This document shows, piece after piece, positions 38,954 to 47,581 of a DNA stretch of 64,000 bases. The stretch comes from an uncultured Ruegeria sp. GTDB lineage: Bacteria; Pseudomonadota; Alphaproteobacteria; Rhodobacterales; Rhodobacteraceae. The notes under the pieces are model-generated. The model was not told where the DNA came from. It did no database searches and worked only from the letters and a program-made list of their open reading frames with translations. The position numbers were made by a program, and so were the translations under genes. The stretch lies in contig NZ_CANMQQ010000001.1 of the NCBI RefSeq assembly GCF_947500045.1, forward strand, positions 248,001 to 312,000, in the 5' to 3' direction. How positions within the stretch are numbered: position 1 is the stretch's first letter; each line of letters opens with the position of its first letter.

Positions 38954-40147
38954 ATGCCCAATATCAACGGAACAAACGGCGACGACGATATCGATGTCAC
39001 AAATGACAACGGTACGCTGAACGGGAACCCGGCCACACCACCTGTCACGGGTGTTCGCGGACGTGGTGGTGATGATGATATCACCATCACAAATAGTACC
39101 ATCGCCAATAATGTTCAGGGCAATGCTGGCACTGACACGATCACCGTCACCAACAGCACGATTGGCGGGCGTATCGCAAGCGGGGCGGATGCCGATACGG
39201 TCGATATCAGCGGCTCGACCGTAGGAAGTATCCGGCTTGGCGGTGGGAATGACACGCTGAATTTCATTAGCACTTCGGTTTCAGACGATATTCGCGGCGG
39301 CAATGGAACCGATACGCTGAACCTGCCCGTTGGTACTGTTATCACTGATGATACATTCGGAGAGATAACGGTTGAAGACGGGGTCGGTTACTCGATCTCC
39401 AGCGGCACATTTACTTTGCCGTCCGGTATTACGGTTACGTATACGGCCTTCGAAAACGGCTCGGGCATGCCTTGTTTTACACGCGACACAATGATCACCG
39501 GGCAAGATGGGCCGACCCTGATCCAGTCGCTAGGGACCGGCGATCTGATCCCCACGCTTGGGCAGGGCCTGCACCCGATCCGCTGGATTGGCAGACGTGC
39601 GTTCATTCGTGCCGAGCTTGAAACCAACCCCCGGCTCTGGCCAGTTCGCATCCTTGCCGGCGCGTTGGGTGGTGGGTTGCCGCATCGCGATCTGTTGGTC
39701 TCGCGCCAGCACAGGATGTTGGTGCAGTCAAAAATTGCCAAGCGTATGTTTGGTGCGACCGAAGTGCTGATTCCGGCCATCAAACTTACCGCATTACCCG
39801 GAATCTATGTGGATGAGGGCGTTGGAAGCGTTGAATACTTTCACCTGTTATTCGAAAGCCATCAGGTGATCTTTGCCGAAAACGCACCTACCGAAAGCCT
39901 TTATACCGGACCCGAGGCGTTGAAAGCGCTCAGCGCCTCTGCGCGCCGTGAAATAGTCGAGATATTCCCAGAGCTCGCCGAACTGAACTACCGGGCCGAC
40001 CCGGCACGTTTTATCCCGCGTGGGCGCTTGCAGGCACAGCTAATCTCGCGCCATTTGAAGAACAATAAACCCCTGTTGCAAAGGCCGCTGACCGGCATCA
40101 CAGAGGAAATTGACGTCGGCATAAAGATTTCACCGCACCCGTCTTGA
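38954..40147 (+). CDS. Hint domain protein with N-terminal RTX-like repeats
   Basis: A 397-residue protein with no classical signal peptide. Residues 40-125 hold four or five repeats of about 20 residues ending in Asp/Asn-rich turns (GNAGTDT, GADADTV, GGGNDTL, GGNGTDTL), as in calcium-binding beta-rolls exported by type I secretion. A Hint (hedgehog/intein) domain follows from Cys174 in MPCFTRDTMI through 'LLVSRQHRMLVQS' and 'FHLLFESHQVIFAE'. Roseobacters carry many such proteins; autoprocessing and cell-surface roles are proposed but not shown. The start has a GGGACAC stretch upstream. It stands alone between meaB and rpmB. Confidence 0.85.
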   Translation: MPNINGTNGDDDIDVTNDNGTLNGNPATPPVTGVRGRGGDDDITITNSTIANNVQGNAGTDTITVTNSTIGGRIASGADADTVDISGSTVGSIRLGGGNDTLNFISTSVSDDIRGGNGTDTLNLPVGTVITDDTFGEITVEDGVGYSISSGTFTLPSGITVTYTAFENGSGMPCFTRDTMITGQDGPTLIQSLGTGDLIPTLGQGLHPIRWIGRRAFIRAELETNPRLWPVRILAGALGGGLPHRDLLVSRQHRMLVQSKIAKRMFGATEVLIPAIKLTALPGIYVDEGVGSVEYFHLLFESHQVIFAENAPTESLYTGPEALKALSASARREIVEIFPELAELNYRADPARFIPRGRLQAQLISRHLKNNKPLLQRPLTGITEEIDVGIKISPHPS

Positions 40148-40266
40148 CCCTTCGTGTGATTCCCACTACACGCATCCAACCAGTTTTCGGGCGCGACTTC
40201 GGGTTGTGCCCCTTGTGATTTGGCCGAGGGCGATATGCCTGGCCTCCAGAAACAAAGGAAGAAACC

Positions 40267-40554
40267 ATGTCGCGCCGTTGCGAACTGACCGGAAAAGGCC
40301 CGATGACTGGCAACAATGTCAGCCACGCCAAAAATAGAACTCGTCGTCGTTTTCTACCAAACCTGAACGACGTTACCCTGCAGTCCGAAACTCTGGGTCG
40401 TGGCGTCAAGCTGCGCATCTCGGCGGCTGCCCTACGCTCGGTCGATCACCGTGGTGGTCTGGACGCATTCCTGGCCAAAGCCAAGGATGATGAGCTGTCT
40501 GCGAGCGCTCTGAAAGTGAAGAAGGAAATCGCCAAGGCACAAGCTTCGGCCTAA
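40267..40554 (+). CDS. rpmB: 50S ribosomal protein L28
   Basis: A 95-residue basic protein with the L28 opening [20 protein letters not shown] and '[16 protein letters not shown]'. It is a structural part of the large ribosomal subunit. AAAGGAAGAAACC precedes the ATG. A rho-independent terminator follows 25 bases after the stop, so it is probably transcribed alone. Confidence 0.97.
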   Translation: MSRRCELTGKGPMTGNNVSHAKNRTRRRFLPNLNDVTLQSETLGRGVKLRISAAALRSVDHRGGLDAFLAKAKDDELSASALKVKKEIAKAQASA

Positions 40555-40578
40555 TCCTCTGTCACACGCTAAATTTTG

Positions 40579-40606
40579 GCCCTGTACCTTGCGGTGCAGG
40601 GCTTTT
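40579..40606 (+). terminator. Rho-independent terminator of rpmB
   Basis: GCCCTGTACC and GGTGCAGGGC form a 10-base stem with one G-T pair around the loop TTGC, followed directly by TTTTCT. It lies 25 bases after the rpmB stop. Confidence 0.88.
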
Positions 40607-40741
40607 CTATTGGTGGATCGGCGCTTTATTATGATTGTTCGCGATTTAATCATAAATCTGCATTTTTGGTGACGTTGTTCACAGACTGGCAGAAGTCTCC
40701 TGAATATGTTTGTGCCTATCTTATTTGAGGAGGGGGACCTC

Positions 40742-40885
40742 ATGTCATTTAAAGTAAAGAATATCCTGTTTCTATTGCCCGCCTCGATTGCCACCATACT
40801 GGTGCGATGCACGCGGATGCAGCGCCGTGTAAATCGTTTGCATACAGGCATGAATGCCGAAACGGTAAAACCGCCTAAATCTTGA
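40742..40885 (+). CDS. Small 47-residue protein with a hydrophobic N-terminal segment
   Basis: A short frame starts at ATG 40742 behind a very strong ribosome-binding site, GAGGAGGGGG, five bases away. The peptide begins MSFKVKNILFLLPASIATIL, followed by VRC and a basic tail. It could be a single-span membrane peptide or an unusual lipoprotein with Cys23. I do not recognise a family. It sits in a 400-base gap between rpmB and the copper operon. The strong ribosome-binding site is the main argument that it is translated. Confidence 0.5.
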   Translation: MSFKVKNILFLLPASIATILVRCTRMQRRVNRLHTGMNAETVKPPKS

Positions 40886-40957
40886 TGCGGGCATACTGTC
40901 TCAGGCTTGCCTTTCCGCTTGAAGCAAGCCTGATGCTGGGCGTATAGCCGACCTGTT

Positions 40958-41353
40958 ATGTCAGGTTATTTCCGCCGCTTTTTGCCGTTCCTGCTGTCTC
41001 TGCTTGTGATCCTCACAGGACAGAGCGTGGCTGAGTCGCGCGGGATCGACCGTGCGGTCGGCCAGATGGTGCTGTGTACCGGCACCGGGCCTGTCGTTGT
41101 GTATATGGACGCGGATGGTCAGCCGACGCAGGCACCGCATTACTGCCCGGATTACGCGCTGGCTTTGCTTGGTGCGGTTCATCAGGCACAGGCCGATATC
41201 CCGCCTGCTCCGGTTCTGGCGCAGCCTGAACCAACGCGTCGAGACAGAGGTCAGATATCGGCCCCGTTGCCGCAACGACCTGCACGCGCACCGCCTGCAA
41301 CGGTTGTTCCAGCTTCGAAACCCTTATCTGACATTAAATTGGGAGAGTCGTGA
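40958..41353 (+). CDS. Periplasmic protein of a copper operon, DUF2946-like
   Basis: A 131-residue protein with an N-terminal membrane or signal segment (FLPFLLSLLVILTGQSVA), a short conserved region with two cysteines ('MVLCTGTGPVVVYMD', 'HYCPDYALALL') and a proline-rich tail. The cysteines suggest metal binding or a disulfide. Its stop TGA overlaps the ATG of the PCu(A)C gene by one base, so the pair is translationally coupled and probably serves copper delivery. Assignment to DUF2946 is from memory of similar operons and is tentative. Confidence 0.65.
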   Translation: MSGYFRRFLPFLLSLLVILTGQSVAESRGIDRAVGQMVLCTGTGPVVVYMDADGQPTQAPHYCPDYALALLGAVHQAQADIPPAPVLAQPEPTRRDRGQISAPLPQRPARAPPATVVPASKPLSDIKLGES

Positions 41354-41817
41354 TGACCCTCAAATCCACTCTAGTTGCAACCCTTGTTGCACTGTCACTG
41401 ACCTCGGCCGCTCAGGCCGCTGATACCATCGTTGTTGAAGATGCTTATGCGCGGTCTGCGGGCAAATCTGCCAAGGCCGGTGCCGCCTTCATGATGATCG
41501 AAAACCAAGGCGAGACCGACGACAGGTTGATCGGAGCCGCATCGGATGTGGCCGGTCGCGTCGAGTTGCACACTCATAAAATCGATGAAAACGGCGTTGC
41601 CAAGATGATGCAGGTCGAAGAAGGCATCCCTATTCCCGCAGGTGAGACCCATATGCTGAAACGCGGTGGCGATCACGTCATGTTCATGGGGTTGAAGGCG
41701 CCGTTCGAACAAGGCGCGATGGTGCCTGTCACGCTGATCTTCGAACAAGCCGGAGAGGTTGTGGTTGAGATCCCCATTGATCTGGAGCGTCAAGACACGG
41801 GCGGGCATTCGAATTAA
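41353..41817 (+). CDS. Copper chaperone PCu(A)C
   Basis: A 154-residue periplasmic protein with a Sec signal (about residues 1-22, ending SAAQAA). The full copper-binding motif of the family, H-x10-M-x21-H-x-M, is present as His75, Met86, His108 and Met110. Such proteins bind Cu(I) and deliver it to the CuA or CuB site of cytochrome oxidases. The ATG at 41353 overlaps the upstream stop; a GTG three bases earlier is less likely. A hairpin lies 41 bases after the stop. Confidence 0.93.
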   Translation: MTLKSTLVATLVALSLTSAAQAADTIVVEDAYARSAGKSAKAGAAFMMIENQGETDDRLIGAASDVAGRVELHTHKIDENGVAKMMQVEEGIPIPAGETHMLKRGGDHVMFMGLKAPFEQGAMVPVTLIFEQAGEVVVEIPIDLERQDTGGHSN

Positions 41818-41857
41818 CGCCTGTCTTCGTGCCGCGATGCGGCAGTCATCCATGCGT

Positions 41858-41880
41858 CAGGCCGGGTTTAACCCGGCCTG
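41858..41880. terminator. Hairpin between PCu(A)C and the HdeD-like gene, probable bidirectional terminator
   Basis: CAGGCCGGGTT and AACCCGGCCTG form a near-perfect palindrome with a single T between the arms. It lies between the convergent stops of the two genes. The T-tract is weak on the plus strand (TTGCTC), so the terminator role is inferred from position and stem strength. Confidence 0.65.
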
Positions 41881-41885
41881 TTGCT

Positions 41886-42494
41886 CTACCGGCTGACGGT
41901 TTTCATGCCCACCCGGTCACCTGCTTTTTTGAACCGTGCTGCCAGAAAGAACATCACCACTGCTGAGGCCAGCGCAAAGAAGGCAATCGCCCAGCCCAGC
42001 GCAACCATCCCGCTGCCGGGCCAGAAAATCAGTACTAGCCCAATGATCAGGGCGAATATGCCCGAGTTGCGTACGGTCGCGCGTTCGGGATCCTGTGGGT
42101 GCATTTGCGGCAACGCCATCAGTGAACCGATGGCTACAAACAGCGCCATTGCCCCCATCAGCGTAAAAGCCAGCCAGGCCACGCCTTGCGGCCAGATCAG
42201 CAGCACCAATCCGATCAGCGCGGCACCAATCCCGACGCCACCGGCCAGTCCGCGCCGACCAAATCCCAGCCAGGTCAGCGCGCCGTCGAGGATCAGCAAC
42301 AGGCCCACCAACCGCAACAGCAATGAGATACTGCTGGTTGGCCAGAACAGCGCTGCAATACCGATCAACCCGGCCAGAATTCCGCGCAGCAGAAAGGTCC
42401 ACCACAGGTTGGCCAGATTGGCGCTTAACGTATCGCGGGCGTTGATGTTGTTGTCGTCAAGGATTTCTCCTTCTTTGGGGGGTAGATCAGTCAT
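41886..42494 (-). CDS. HdeD family (DUF308) membrane protein
   Basis: A 202-residue protein with six hydrophobic helices in pairs ('LLRGILAGLIGIAALFWP', 'LIGLVLLIWPQGVAWLAF', 'LIIGLVLIFWPGSGMVALG'), the repeated pattern of DUF308/HdeD proteins. E. coli HdeD is linked to acid resistance; here the role is unknown. I chose the Met at 42494 (MTDLPPKEGEI) because the longer frame overlaps the sirtuin gene. It converges on PCu(A)C. Confidence 0.87.
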   Translation of the reverse strand: MTDLPPKEGEILDDNNINARDTLSANLANLWWTFLLRGILAGLIGIAALFWPTSSISLLLRLVGLLLILDGALTWLGFGRRGLAGGVGIGAALIGLVLLIWPQGVAWLAFTLMGAMALFVAIGSLMALPQMHPQDPERATVRNSGIFALIIGLVLIFWPGSGMVALGWAIAFFALASAVVMFFLAARFKKAGDRVGMKTVSR

Positions 42495-42555
42495 GTCGGT
42501 CACTCGGTTTCGTGTTTTAGGCAGCATATACGGGAATTTGTGTTTCTGTCTGCCC

Positions 42556-43260
42556 TTATTGCGTGCTGCCCTGCGCCAACAGCTGATCGACCCAACGCGG
42601 CACAACCGTAGACGCAGATCCCAGATGGGTTTCGTCGAACATCGACGCCCCGGCAGAAGGTTCAAGGTTCAGTTCAACCGTCCGTGCACCGACGGCGCGC
42701 GCCTGTTGCACAAAACCCGCCGCCGGGTAGACCTGACCCGAGGTGCCGATTGAAGCAAACAGGGCAGCCCCAGCCAGGTGGTCGTGAACTTCATCCATGA
42801 AATAGGGCATCTCTCTGAACCACACCACGTCGGGTCGGACCAACGGCTGCTGACAGACGGGGCAGGGCTCATCCACTTCCATCTCGAGAGGTGAGGTCCA
42901 ACAGTGCCCGCAATTCCCGCAAAGCGCCCCGGCCAGTGTTCCATGCATGTAGATCACATGCTTGGCCCCTCCAGCCTCATGCAGGCTGTCGACATTCTGC
43001 GTGACGATGATCACCTCGCCGGGCCAGTCCTTCTGCAACCGCGCCAGTGCCTGATGCGCGGCGTTGGGCTGCGCCTTTGCGGCCTGAACGCGGCGGGCAT
43101 TGTAGAACTGATGCACAAGCGCCGGGTTGCGAGCAAAGCCTTCGGGCGTGGCTACATCCTCGATCCGGTGCTGCGCCCAAAGCCCCCCTTCGTCGCGAAA
43201 CGTGCCCAGCCCGCTTTCGGCCGAAATCCCGGCCCCGGTCAGAATGACGATCTTTTCCAT
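42556..43260 (-). CDS. cobB: NAD-dependent protein deacylase (sirtuin, CobB type)
   Basis: A 234-residue sirtuin. GAGISAESG binds NAD+, the catalytic base is His106 in YMHGTLAG, and a structural zinc is held by Cys114, Cys117, Cys133 and Cys136. Tyr53 and Arg56 form the Y-x2-R pair that lets class III sirtuins accept succinyl and malonyl lysines, so it may be a general deacylase. The start at 43260 (MEKIVILTGAG) is the family start. It is divergent from the phosphatase gene with 28 bases between them. Confidence 0.93.
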   Translation of the reverse strand: MEKIVILTGAGISAESGLGTFRDEGGLWAQHRIEDVATPEGFARNPALVHQFYNARRVQAAKAQPNAAHQALARLQKDWPGEVIIVTQNVDSLHEAGGAKHVIYMHGTLAGALCGNCGHCWTSPLEMEVDEPCPVCQQPLVRPDVVWFREMPYFMDEVHDHLAGAALFASIGTSGQVYPAAGFVQQARAVGARTVELNLEPSAGASMFDETHLGSASTVVPRWVDQLLAQGSTQ

Positions 43261-43288
43261 ACCCGCCTCACCCGCTACACCCGTTCCC

Positions 43289-43738
43289 ATGACACACCGT
43301 ATCCTTTTCGTCTGCCTGGGCAATATCTGCCGTTCGCCAGCTGCCGAGGGCGCCTTTCGCGCCCGCGCGCCGCATCACGCAACCGACAGCGCCGGAACCT
43401 CGGGCTGGCATATCGGAGACCCGCCCTATGGGCCGATGCAAAAGGCTGCCCGCGCCCGCGGTATCGACCTCAGCGAACTGCGTGCGCGCCAATTCGTGGC
43501 CGAGGATTTCGACCGGTTTGATCTGATCATCGGAATGGATGCCGAGAATATCACCAATATCGAAAACCTGCGTCCCCGTGGCAACGAAACCCCGGTCCGC
43601 CTGCTGACTGATTTCGCTGCCGACCCGGAAGCGGATCATGTACCTGATCCGTATTACACCCGTGATTTCGACGGCGCGCTGGACCTGATCGAAGAGGCCG
43701 TCGCAGGGCTTGAGGCACACCTGAGGGCACTGGTGTAG
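43289..43738 (+). CDS. Low molecular weight protein-tyrosine phosphatase
   Basis: A 149-residue LMW-PTP. The phosphate-binding loop C-x5-R is at Cys9-Arg15 (CLGNICRSP) right at the N terminus, and the general acid lies in 'VPDPYYTRDF'. Substrates could be tyrosine kinases for exopolysaccharide or other phosphoproteins; none is encoded nearby. The ATG at 43289 places the loop at the family position. The frame further upstream runs through the divergent sirtuin. Confidence 0.93.
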   Translation: MTHRILFVCLGNICRSPAAEGAFRARAPHHATDSAGTSGWHIGDPPYGPMQKAARARGIDLSELRARQFVAEDFDRFDLIIGMDAENITNIENLRPRGNETPVRLLTDFAADPEADHVPDPYYTRDFDGALDLIEEAVAGLEAHLRALV

Positions 43739-43789
43739 AAGCACGGGTTTCAGGTTGGAAACCACCCGACGCCTGTTTCGAGGCCAAAC

Positions 43790-44716
43790 TTACGTCTTTG
43801 GTTCTTTCGCAATCACAGTGGACAAAGTGCGCGTCGTACGGCTTCTGGTGATCGCAATCGCACCCAACACCAAAGCGCAGGCTACGGCTTGGGGTGTTGT
43901 GATTGTTTCGCCAAAGGCAAGAAAACCCACAGCAAACATTGTCGGCAACTCAATGCTGCCGACGACCGCAGTTTTAGAAGCGCCGATCAACGGCGAGCAG
44001 ATCGTGTATATGAGCTGTGGCACAAGCGCCGTGACCAGGCCAATACCAACGATCAAGATCCAGTCGGATTGCCCCTGCGGGAGCAACCGGGCAACATCAG
44101 CACTCAGCATCAGCGGCAAGAGTCCGAGAACCGATCCCAAGGAAACCGAGGCAATGCGCGCAAGCGGCGCGATGCGGGACAACCTGTGGACCAAGACACA
44201 TATTCCGAAGCCAAACCCGATTGGGGCCGCCAGTGACAGCAAAAGTATAGGCATGTGCCGCAAGGGAACAGATGCAGGTGAGCCAGCAATGAGTGCCGCC
44301 AACGTAATGAGGCCCGAGGCGATCAAAGCACGCTTTGTGGGAATATCGGCGAACAAAACCCAGGCAATGATCAGCGTGAAGACCGGATAGGTCATATAGA
44401 GAACGCCCACTGTCGATGCGGGCAGTGTCTCCAACGCTGTCACATATCCAATCCATCCAAGTCCCATCACCGCGCCTGCCGAAAGACCCCAAGAAATCTC
44501 GCGCCATGCGTTACGGTGCATAACGAGAACAGGCAGCAGCAGAATTGCCGCAACGATGTAGCGATAGAACGCTACGGCATAAGGTGCGACACCTTGCTCG
44601 GTCAGACCCCGGCTAAAATAGGGGACTAGCCCGAAACAGATTGAGGCGAAAAGAACGCCGACCACTGCAAGCGCGTAGGGAATAGCAGGTCTGGTTTGTG
44701 TTGATGTCGTCGCCAT
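43790..44716 (-). CDS. DMT (EamA) family transporter
   Basis: A 308-residue membrane protein with ten hydrophobic helices and the EamA features 'GLVPYFSRGLTEQGVAP' and 'TLPASTVGVLYMTYPVF' in the first repeat and 'PLIGASKTAVVGSIELP' in the second. It is not a close copy of the DMT gene at 25819. It follows the LysR regulator on the same strand after 159 bases. The exported substrate is unknown. Confidence 0.88.
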   Translation of the reverse strand: MATTSTQTRPAIPYALAVVGVLFASICFGLVPYFSRGLTEQGVAPYAVAFYRYIVAAILLLPVLVMHRNAWREISWGLSAGAVMGLGWIGYVTALETLPASTVGVLYMTYPVFTLIIAWVLFADIPTKRALIASGLITLAALIAGSPASVPLRHMPILLLSLAAPIGFGFGICVLVHRLSRIAPLARIASVSLGSVLGLLPLMLSADVARLLPQGQSDWILIVGIGLVTALVPQLIYTICSPLIGASKTAVVGSIELPTMFAVGFLAFGETITTPQAVACALVLGAIAITRSRTTRTLSTVIAKEPKT

Positions 44717-44875
44717 TCCAATTAGCTACCACAGGTTCGCGACCGCTGTAGCAGAGATTTGTTGTGTGACTACATTGTTTCGCAAGGCTGGTTTTGGATC
44801 AGATGTGTAGGGAATTGGTGGCGGAAATACCCGGTGCGCTGGTTGTCGTGCTTCCAATACCTGCGGTGCCCTAAA

Positions 44876-45817
44876 CTAATTCATCACTTTTAGCTGCCGG
44901 CCCAGCCACGGCACCTGCGCGACCGCTGGATCAACGATCTGGTTCTGCATCAGCCGGCGGATCATGTCTGCAACCTCCTGCGGCACCTGATCCGACCAGT
45001 CGTTGCGCGTAAAAAGTGAGATTGTGCGCGCGAATTCTCCAAATGGGGCCGGGTGCGCCTCCATTCCGTCATGAAACCTCGCTGCGCGCATATATCCCAG
45101 AGGCGTCGTGATCGCCCAACCCAGCCCGCGTGCTACCATCGCCATCAACGCGAGGTGCGAACCGATCTCGAACCGTTCCTCGAACTCCATCTGCTGTCGG
45201 GCCAGATGGCTTTCGATCTGGCGGCTGATCAACTGTTCTCGGGCATAGCGCAGAAAGGGCAGGTCTTGTATCGGCCGTTCTGCCCCTTTCGGAGCCACCA
45301 GAATGAACGGGTCCTGCACCAGCGGGTATTCGACCACCCCCTCCAGCACCTCGCCGGAATGGGCGGATACGGCCATGTGAAGGCGCTGGGCTTCCAGTTC
45401 CTCGAACAGATCCAAGCTGGGCAGGGTGATCAGCTTGAATTTCGACCGCGTCAGACTGTCGGCCAGTAGTGTCGCCAGCCGGGGCGTCAAGTCATTGTCG
45501 AAATCATCGATCAACCCGATGGACAGCGTGGTCAGATGCCCCAGATCCATCACCGCCAGCTCGCTTTGGGCCACCTGCAGCTCGGCCAATACCGCTTCGG
45601 CCCGCGCCAGAAAGCTGCGCCCGGCTTGCGTCAACCGCATCGGCCGCCGCCCGTGATCGACCAGATCGGTCCCCAAGGCCTTTTCCAGATTGCGCAACTG
45701 CTGACTGACCGAGGGCTGGCTGAGCCCCGTGATCTCGGCTGCCTGCGCCACCGATCCCGTCCGCGCCAGCGCCTCGAACACCTCAAGGCCCCGGAGGGTC
45801 AGCCCTTTCATCACCAT
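44876..45817 (-). CDS. LysR family transcriptional regulator
   Basis: A 313-residue LysR-type regulator. The N-terminal winged helix-turn-helix reads 'FEALARTGSVAQAAEITGLS' and 'SVSQQLRNLEKALGTDLV', followed by a ligand-binding domain. The ATG at 45817 has AGGG seven bases upstream. It may control the DMT transporter that follows on the same strand, though LysR targets are more often divergent. A 9-base-stem hairpin lies just before its ribosome-binding site. Confidence 0.92.
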   Translation of the reverse strand: MVMKGLTLRGLEVFEALARTGSVAQAAEITGLSQPSVSQQLRNLEKALGTDLVDHGRRPMRLTQAGRSFLARAEAVLAELQVAQSELAVMDLGHLTTLSIGLIDDFDNDLTPRLATLLADSLTRSKFKLITLPSLDLFEELEAQRLHMAVSAHSGEVLEGVVEYPLVQDPFILVAPKGAERPIQDLPFLRYAREQLISRQIESHLARQQMEFEERFEIGSHLALMAMVARGLGWAITTPLGYMRAARFHDGMEAHPAPFGEFARTISLFTRNDWSDQVPQEVADMIRRLMQNQIVDPAVAQVPWLGRQLKVMN

Positions 45818-45830
45818 CGCACATCCCTTT

Positions 45831-45855
45831 CGCTGCGCCTTTCTGGGGCGCAGCG
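45831..45855. terminator. Hairpin upstream of the LysR gene
   Basis: CGCTGCGCC (45831-45839) and GGCGCAGCG (45847-45855) form a perfect 9-base stem with a seven-base loop. It lies between the stop of the small secreted protein and the LysR start, both on the minus strand. No T-tract follows, so it could be a factor-dependent end or a structure in the LysR leader. Confidence 0.4.
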
Positions 45856-45881
45856 TGCATCAGGTCAAGGATTGACAGGGC

Positions 45882-46190
45882 TTAGCTACAGATCGCCTGC
45901 GCCATCTGGCCAAAGTTCTGGTACCGATCCCACAGCGCATCATCGCGCGAAGTCTGTGACATCTTCAACTCCTGCGCCTGATGGGGGTCGGTGAACCACT
46001 TGGCCACGGTCTTCTGATCGCTGCGCGTCAGAGCCTGATTGGCCACCCGCTGAATGCAAGAACACCGCGCCCGCGTCGCCGCCGACCGGTCCGACGCCAT
46101 GCACGCCCGTTTGATCTGCGCCGCATCCGCGACTTGGGCCACCGCCGTCAGTGATGCCGCACAAAATGCGATAAGGAGGAACTGTTTCAT
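45882..46190 (-). CDS. Small secreted cysteine-containing protein
   Basis: A 102-residue protein with a signal peptide (MKQFLLIAFCAASLTAVAQ...ADA). The mature part holds a short cysteine motif CSC in 'RARCSCIQRVANQAL' plus two further cysteines, so disulfides are likely. I chose the second Met (46190) because GAGG is seven bases from it. I do not recognise a named family. It is transcribed toward the LysR gene. Confidence 0.7.
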   Translation of the reverse strand: MKQFLLIAFCAASLTAVAQVADAAQIKRACMASDRSAATRARCSCIQRVANQALTRSDQKTVAKWFTDPHQAQELKMSQTSRDDALWDRYQNFGQMAQAICS

Positions 46191-46283
46191 ACTCATGCCT
46201 CGTTTTTGCCTGCCCGGACGGGTCTGATGCCCCTCTCGGTCTGCGGCGGAGTATGAATCAAAGTGGATTCGGGATCAATTGTT

Positions 46284-46312
46284 TTGACAGAGAAATCAAA
46301 CGGTGTTGATTT
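46284..46312 (+). promoter_or_regulatory. Candidate promoter of the AT-rich gene at 46384
   Basis: A perfect TTGACA at 46284-46289 lies 17 bases before TGATTT (46307-46312). The -35 is strong and the -10 weak. It points into the AT-rich unknown gene. Only sequence similarity supports it. Confidence 0.35.
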
Positions 46313-46383
46313 GGCGAGGAATTAATTGGCGCACCAAGCTAAGTGAGAAGCCAATATGAGCAGTCAACTTAAGGGGTAAGATT

Positions 46384-47430
46384 TTGATTTCTATCAGAAC
46401 ATTTCTTATGTCAGCCGCACTTTGCTTGTCTCCGATAGCGGCTTTGCCGGAAGTGCCTTCTTTGCGAGGTGAAGACGCGCCAGAATTCAAGGAAGCGGTT
46501 CAGGAATGGTTGGATGGTGACGATTTGACTGCGCTGCAAAAGCTGTCTGGACAGGCTCAACACGGTAATACTGCGGCCCAGATTCTTCTGGCAAGTATCG
46601 CGCTTAGGGGAAACATGCACAAGCACGTATCCGTCGATCTACCTCGCAATGAGCGGATTGCGCTCTTTCGAAGGCCAAAAGGGCTGTCTGGTCAATCTTG
46701 GTTGGTTGAAGCATCGGAATCGGAGCCTTTGGCAGTTGCATTGATACAATCTAAGGAAATGGGACAACGAGGTCCCGCTGTTGCGGCGCTCGTAGAACTA
46801 GGCGAACCATCAGCTGCATTACTTGTAACTGAATTCTTGCTTACCGAAGGTAGGGCGGATGAAGTGATTGATGTCTTGCGGGGATTAGGAGACAAATTGC
46901 CTGAAGAGGCAGCGCCTTTGTTGATTTGGGCCAAGTATCAAGCCGCCAACAAGAACCGAAACCCCTATGCAGGACATCATCGTGTAGCTTCGCAGCTCTT
47001 GTCAGACAATCGTTTCCGAACTTCTGAACTAGCGTGGATTGCACCCGGACCGTTTGAATTGTCGGAAAACAAAGACCTCTTTAGAAAAACGTCTAAACTA
47101 AGCGCAGATGTTTCGAATTGGGCCCCGGTGCGTAAATTCTGTAGTGAGAAATGCGCAAACGAAGTTAATGATTGTACCACCCTTGGTGCTTCATTCTTAT
47201 ACTACAACGGTAATTTACCGTTAAGGAGCCCGTTGGAGCGTGTGATTTCCAATGAGGTATATTGGAATAGCCCAAGGATGGAGGGTGATATGATGAGGCT
47301 GATCCCTGATATGCAGCATTGGGACCGGCAAACCTTGCAAGCGGCCAACGCGTGTATTGTCGAGGCCATCATCGAATCTCAGGCTGTTCACGGCTTTGGA
47401 ATTGGAACCAAGCGGATTGGTTCGGATTGA
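46384..47430 (+). CDS. Secreted protein of unknown function, weakly Sel1-like, AT-rich
   Basis: A 348-residue protein with a signal peptide (FLMSAALCLSPIAALP). The N-terminal mature part ('ALQKLSGQAQHGNTAAQILLASIALRGN') resembles one Sel1/TPR-type helical repeat; the rest is helical with three cysteines near 'FCSEKCANEVNDC'. No family is recognised. The start is TTG at 46384 behind GGGGTAAG; the first in-frame ATG is at 46408, which would shorten the signal peptide. Its base composition is clearly more AT-rich than lepA next to it, suggesting recent acquisition. Confidence 0.65.
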   Translation: MISIRTFLMSAALCLSPIAALPEVPSLRGEDAPEFKEAVQEWLDGDDLTALQKLSGQAQHGNTAAQILLASIALRGNMHKHVSVDLPRNERIALFRRPKGLSGQSWLVEASESEPLAVALIQSKEMGQRGPAVAALVELGEPSAALLVTEFLLTEGRADEVIDVLRGLGDKLPEEAAPLLIWAKYQAANKNRNPYAGHHRVASQLLSDNRFRTSELAWIAPGPFELSENKDLFRKTSKLSADVSNWAPVRKFCSEKCANEVNDCTTLGASFLYYNGNLPLRSPLERVISNEVYWNSPRMEGDMMRLIPDMQHWDRQTLQAANACIVEAIIESQAVHGFGIGTKRIGSD

Positions 47431-47581
47431 ACACTTGAGCCGTGCGCGAAAACCTATTCGGTCCTTGTAATGTTCTTTGCTCAGGCTCTGTAGCGTATTT
47501 CAAATAAGCGGTCGAACAATAGTGATTGCATTGATGACCGACCATTGACCACAGCCCAATTCCGACGCATATCCCCAACCC

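Noticed and set aside
41881..42753. 290-codon plus-strand frame over the HdeD-like and sirtuin genes
   Set aside because: Ser/Pro/Arg-rich composition typical of an antisense shadow across two real genes.
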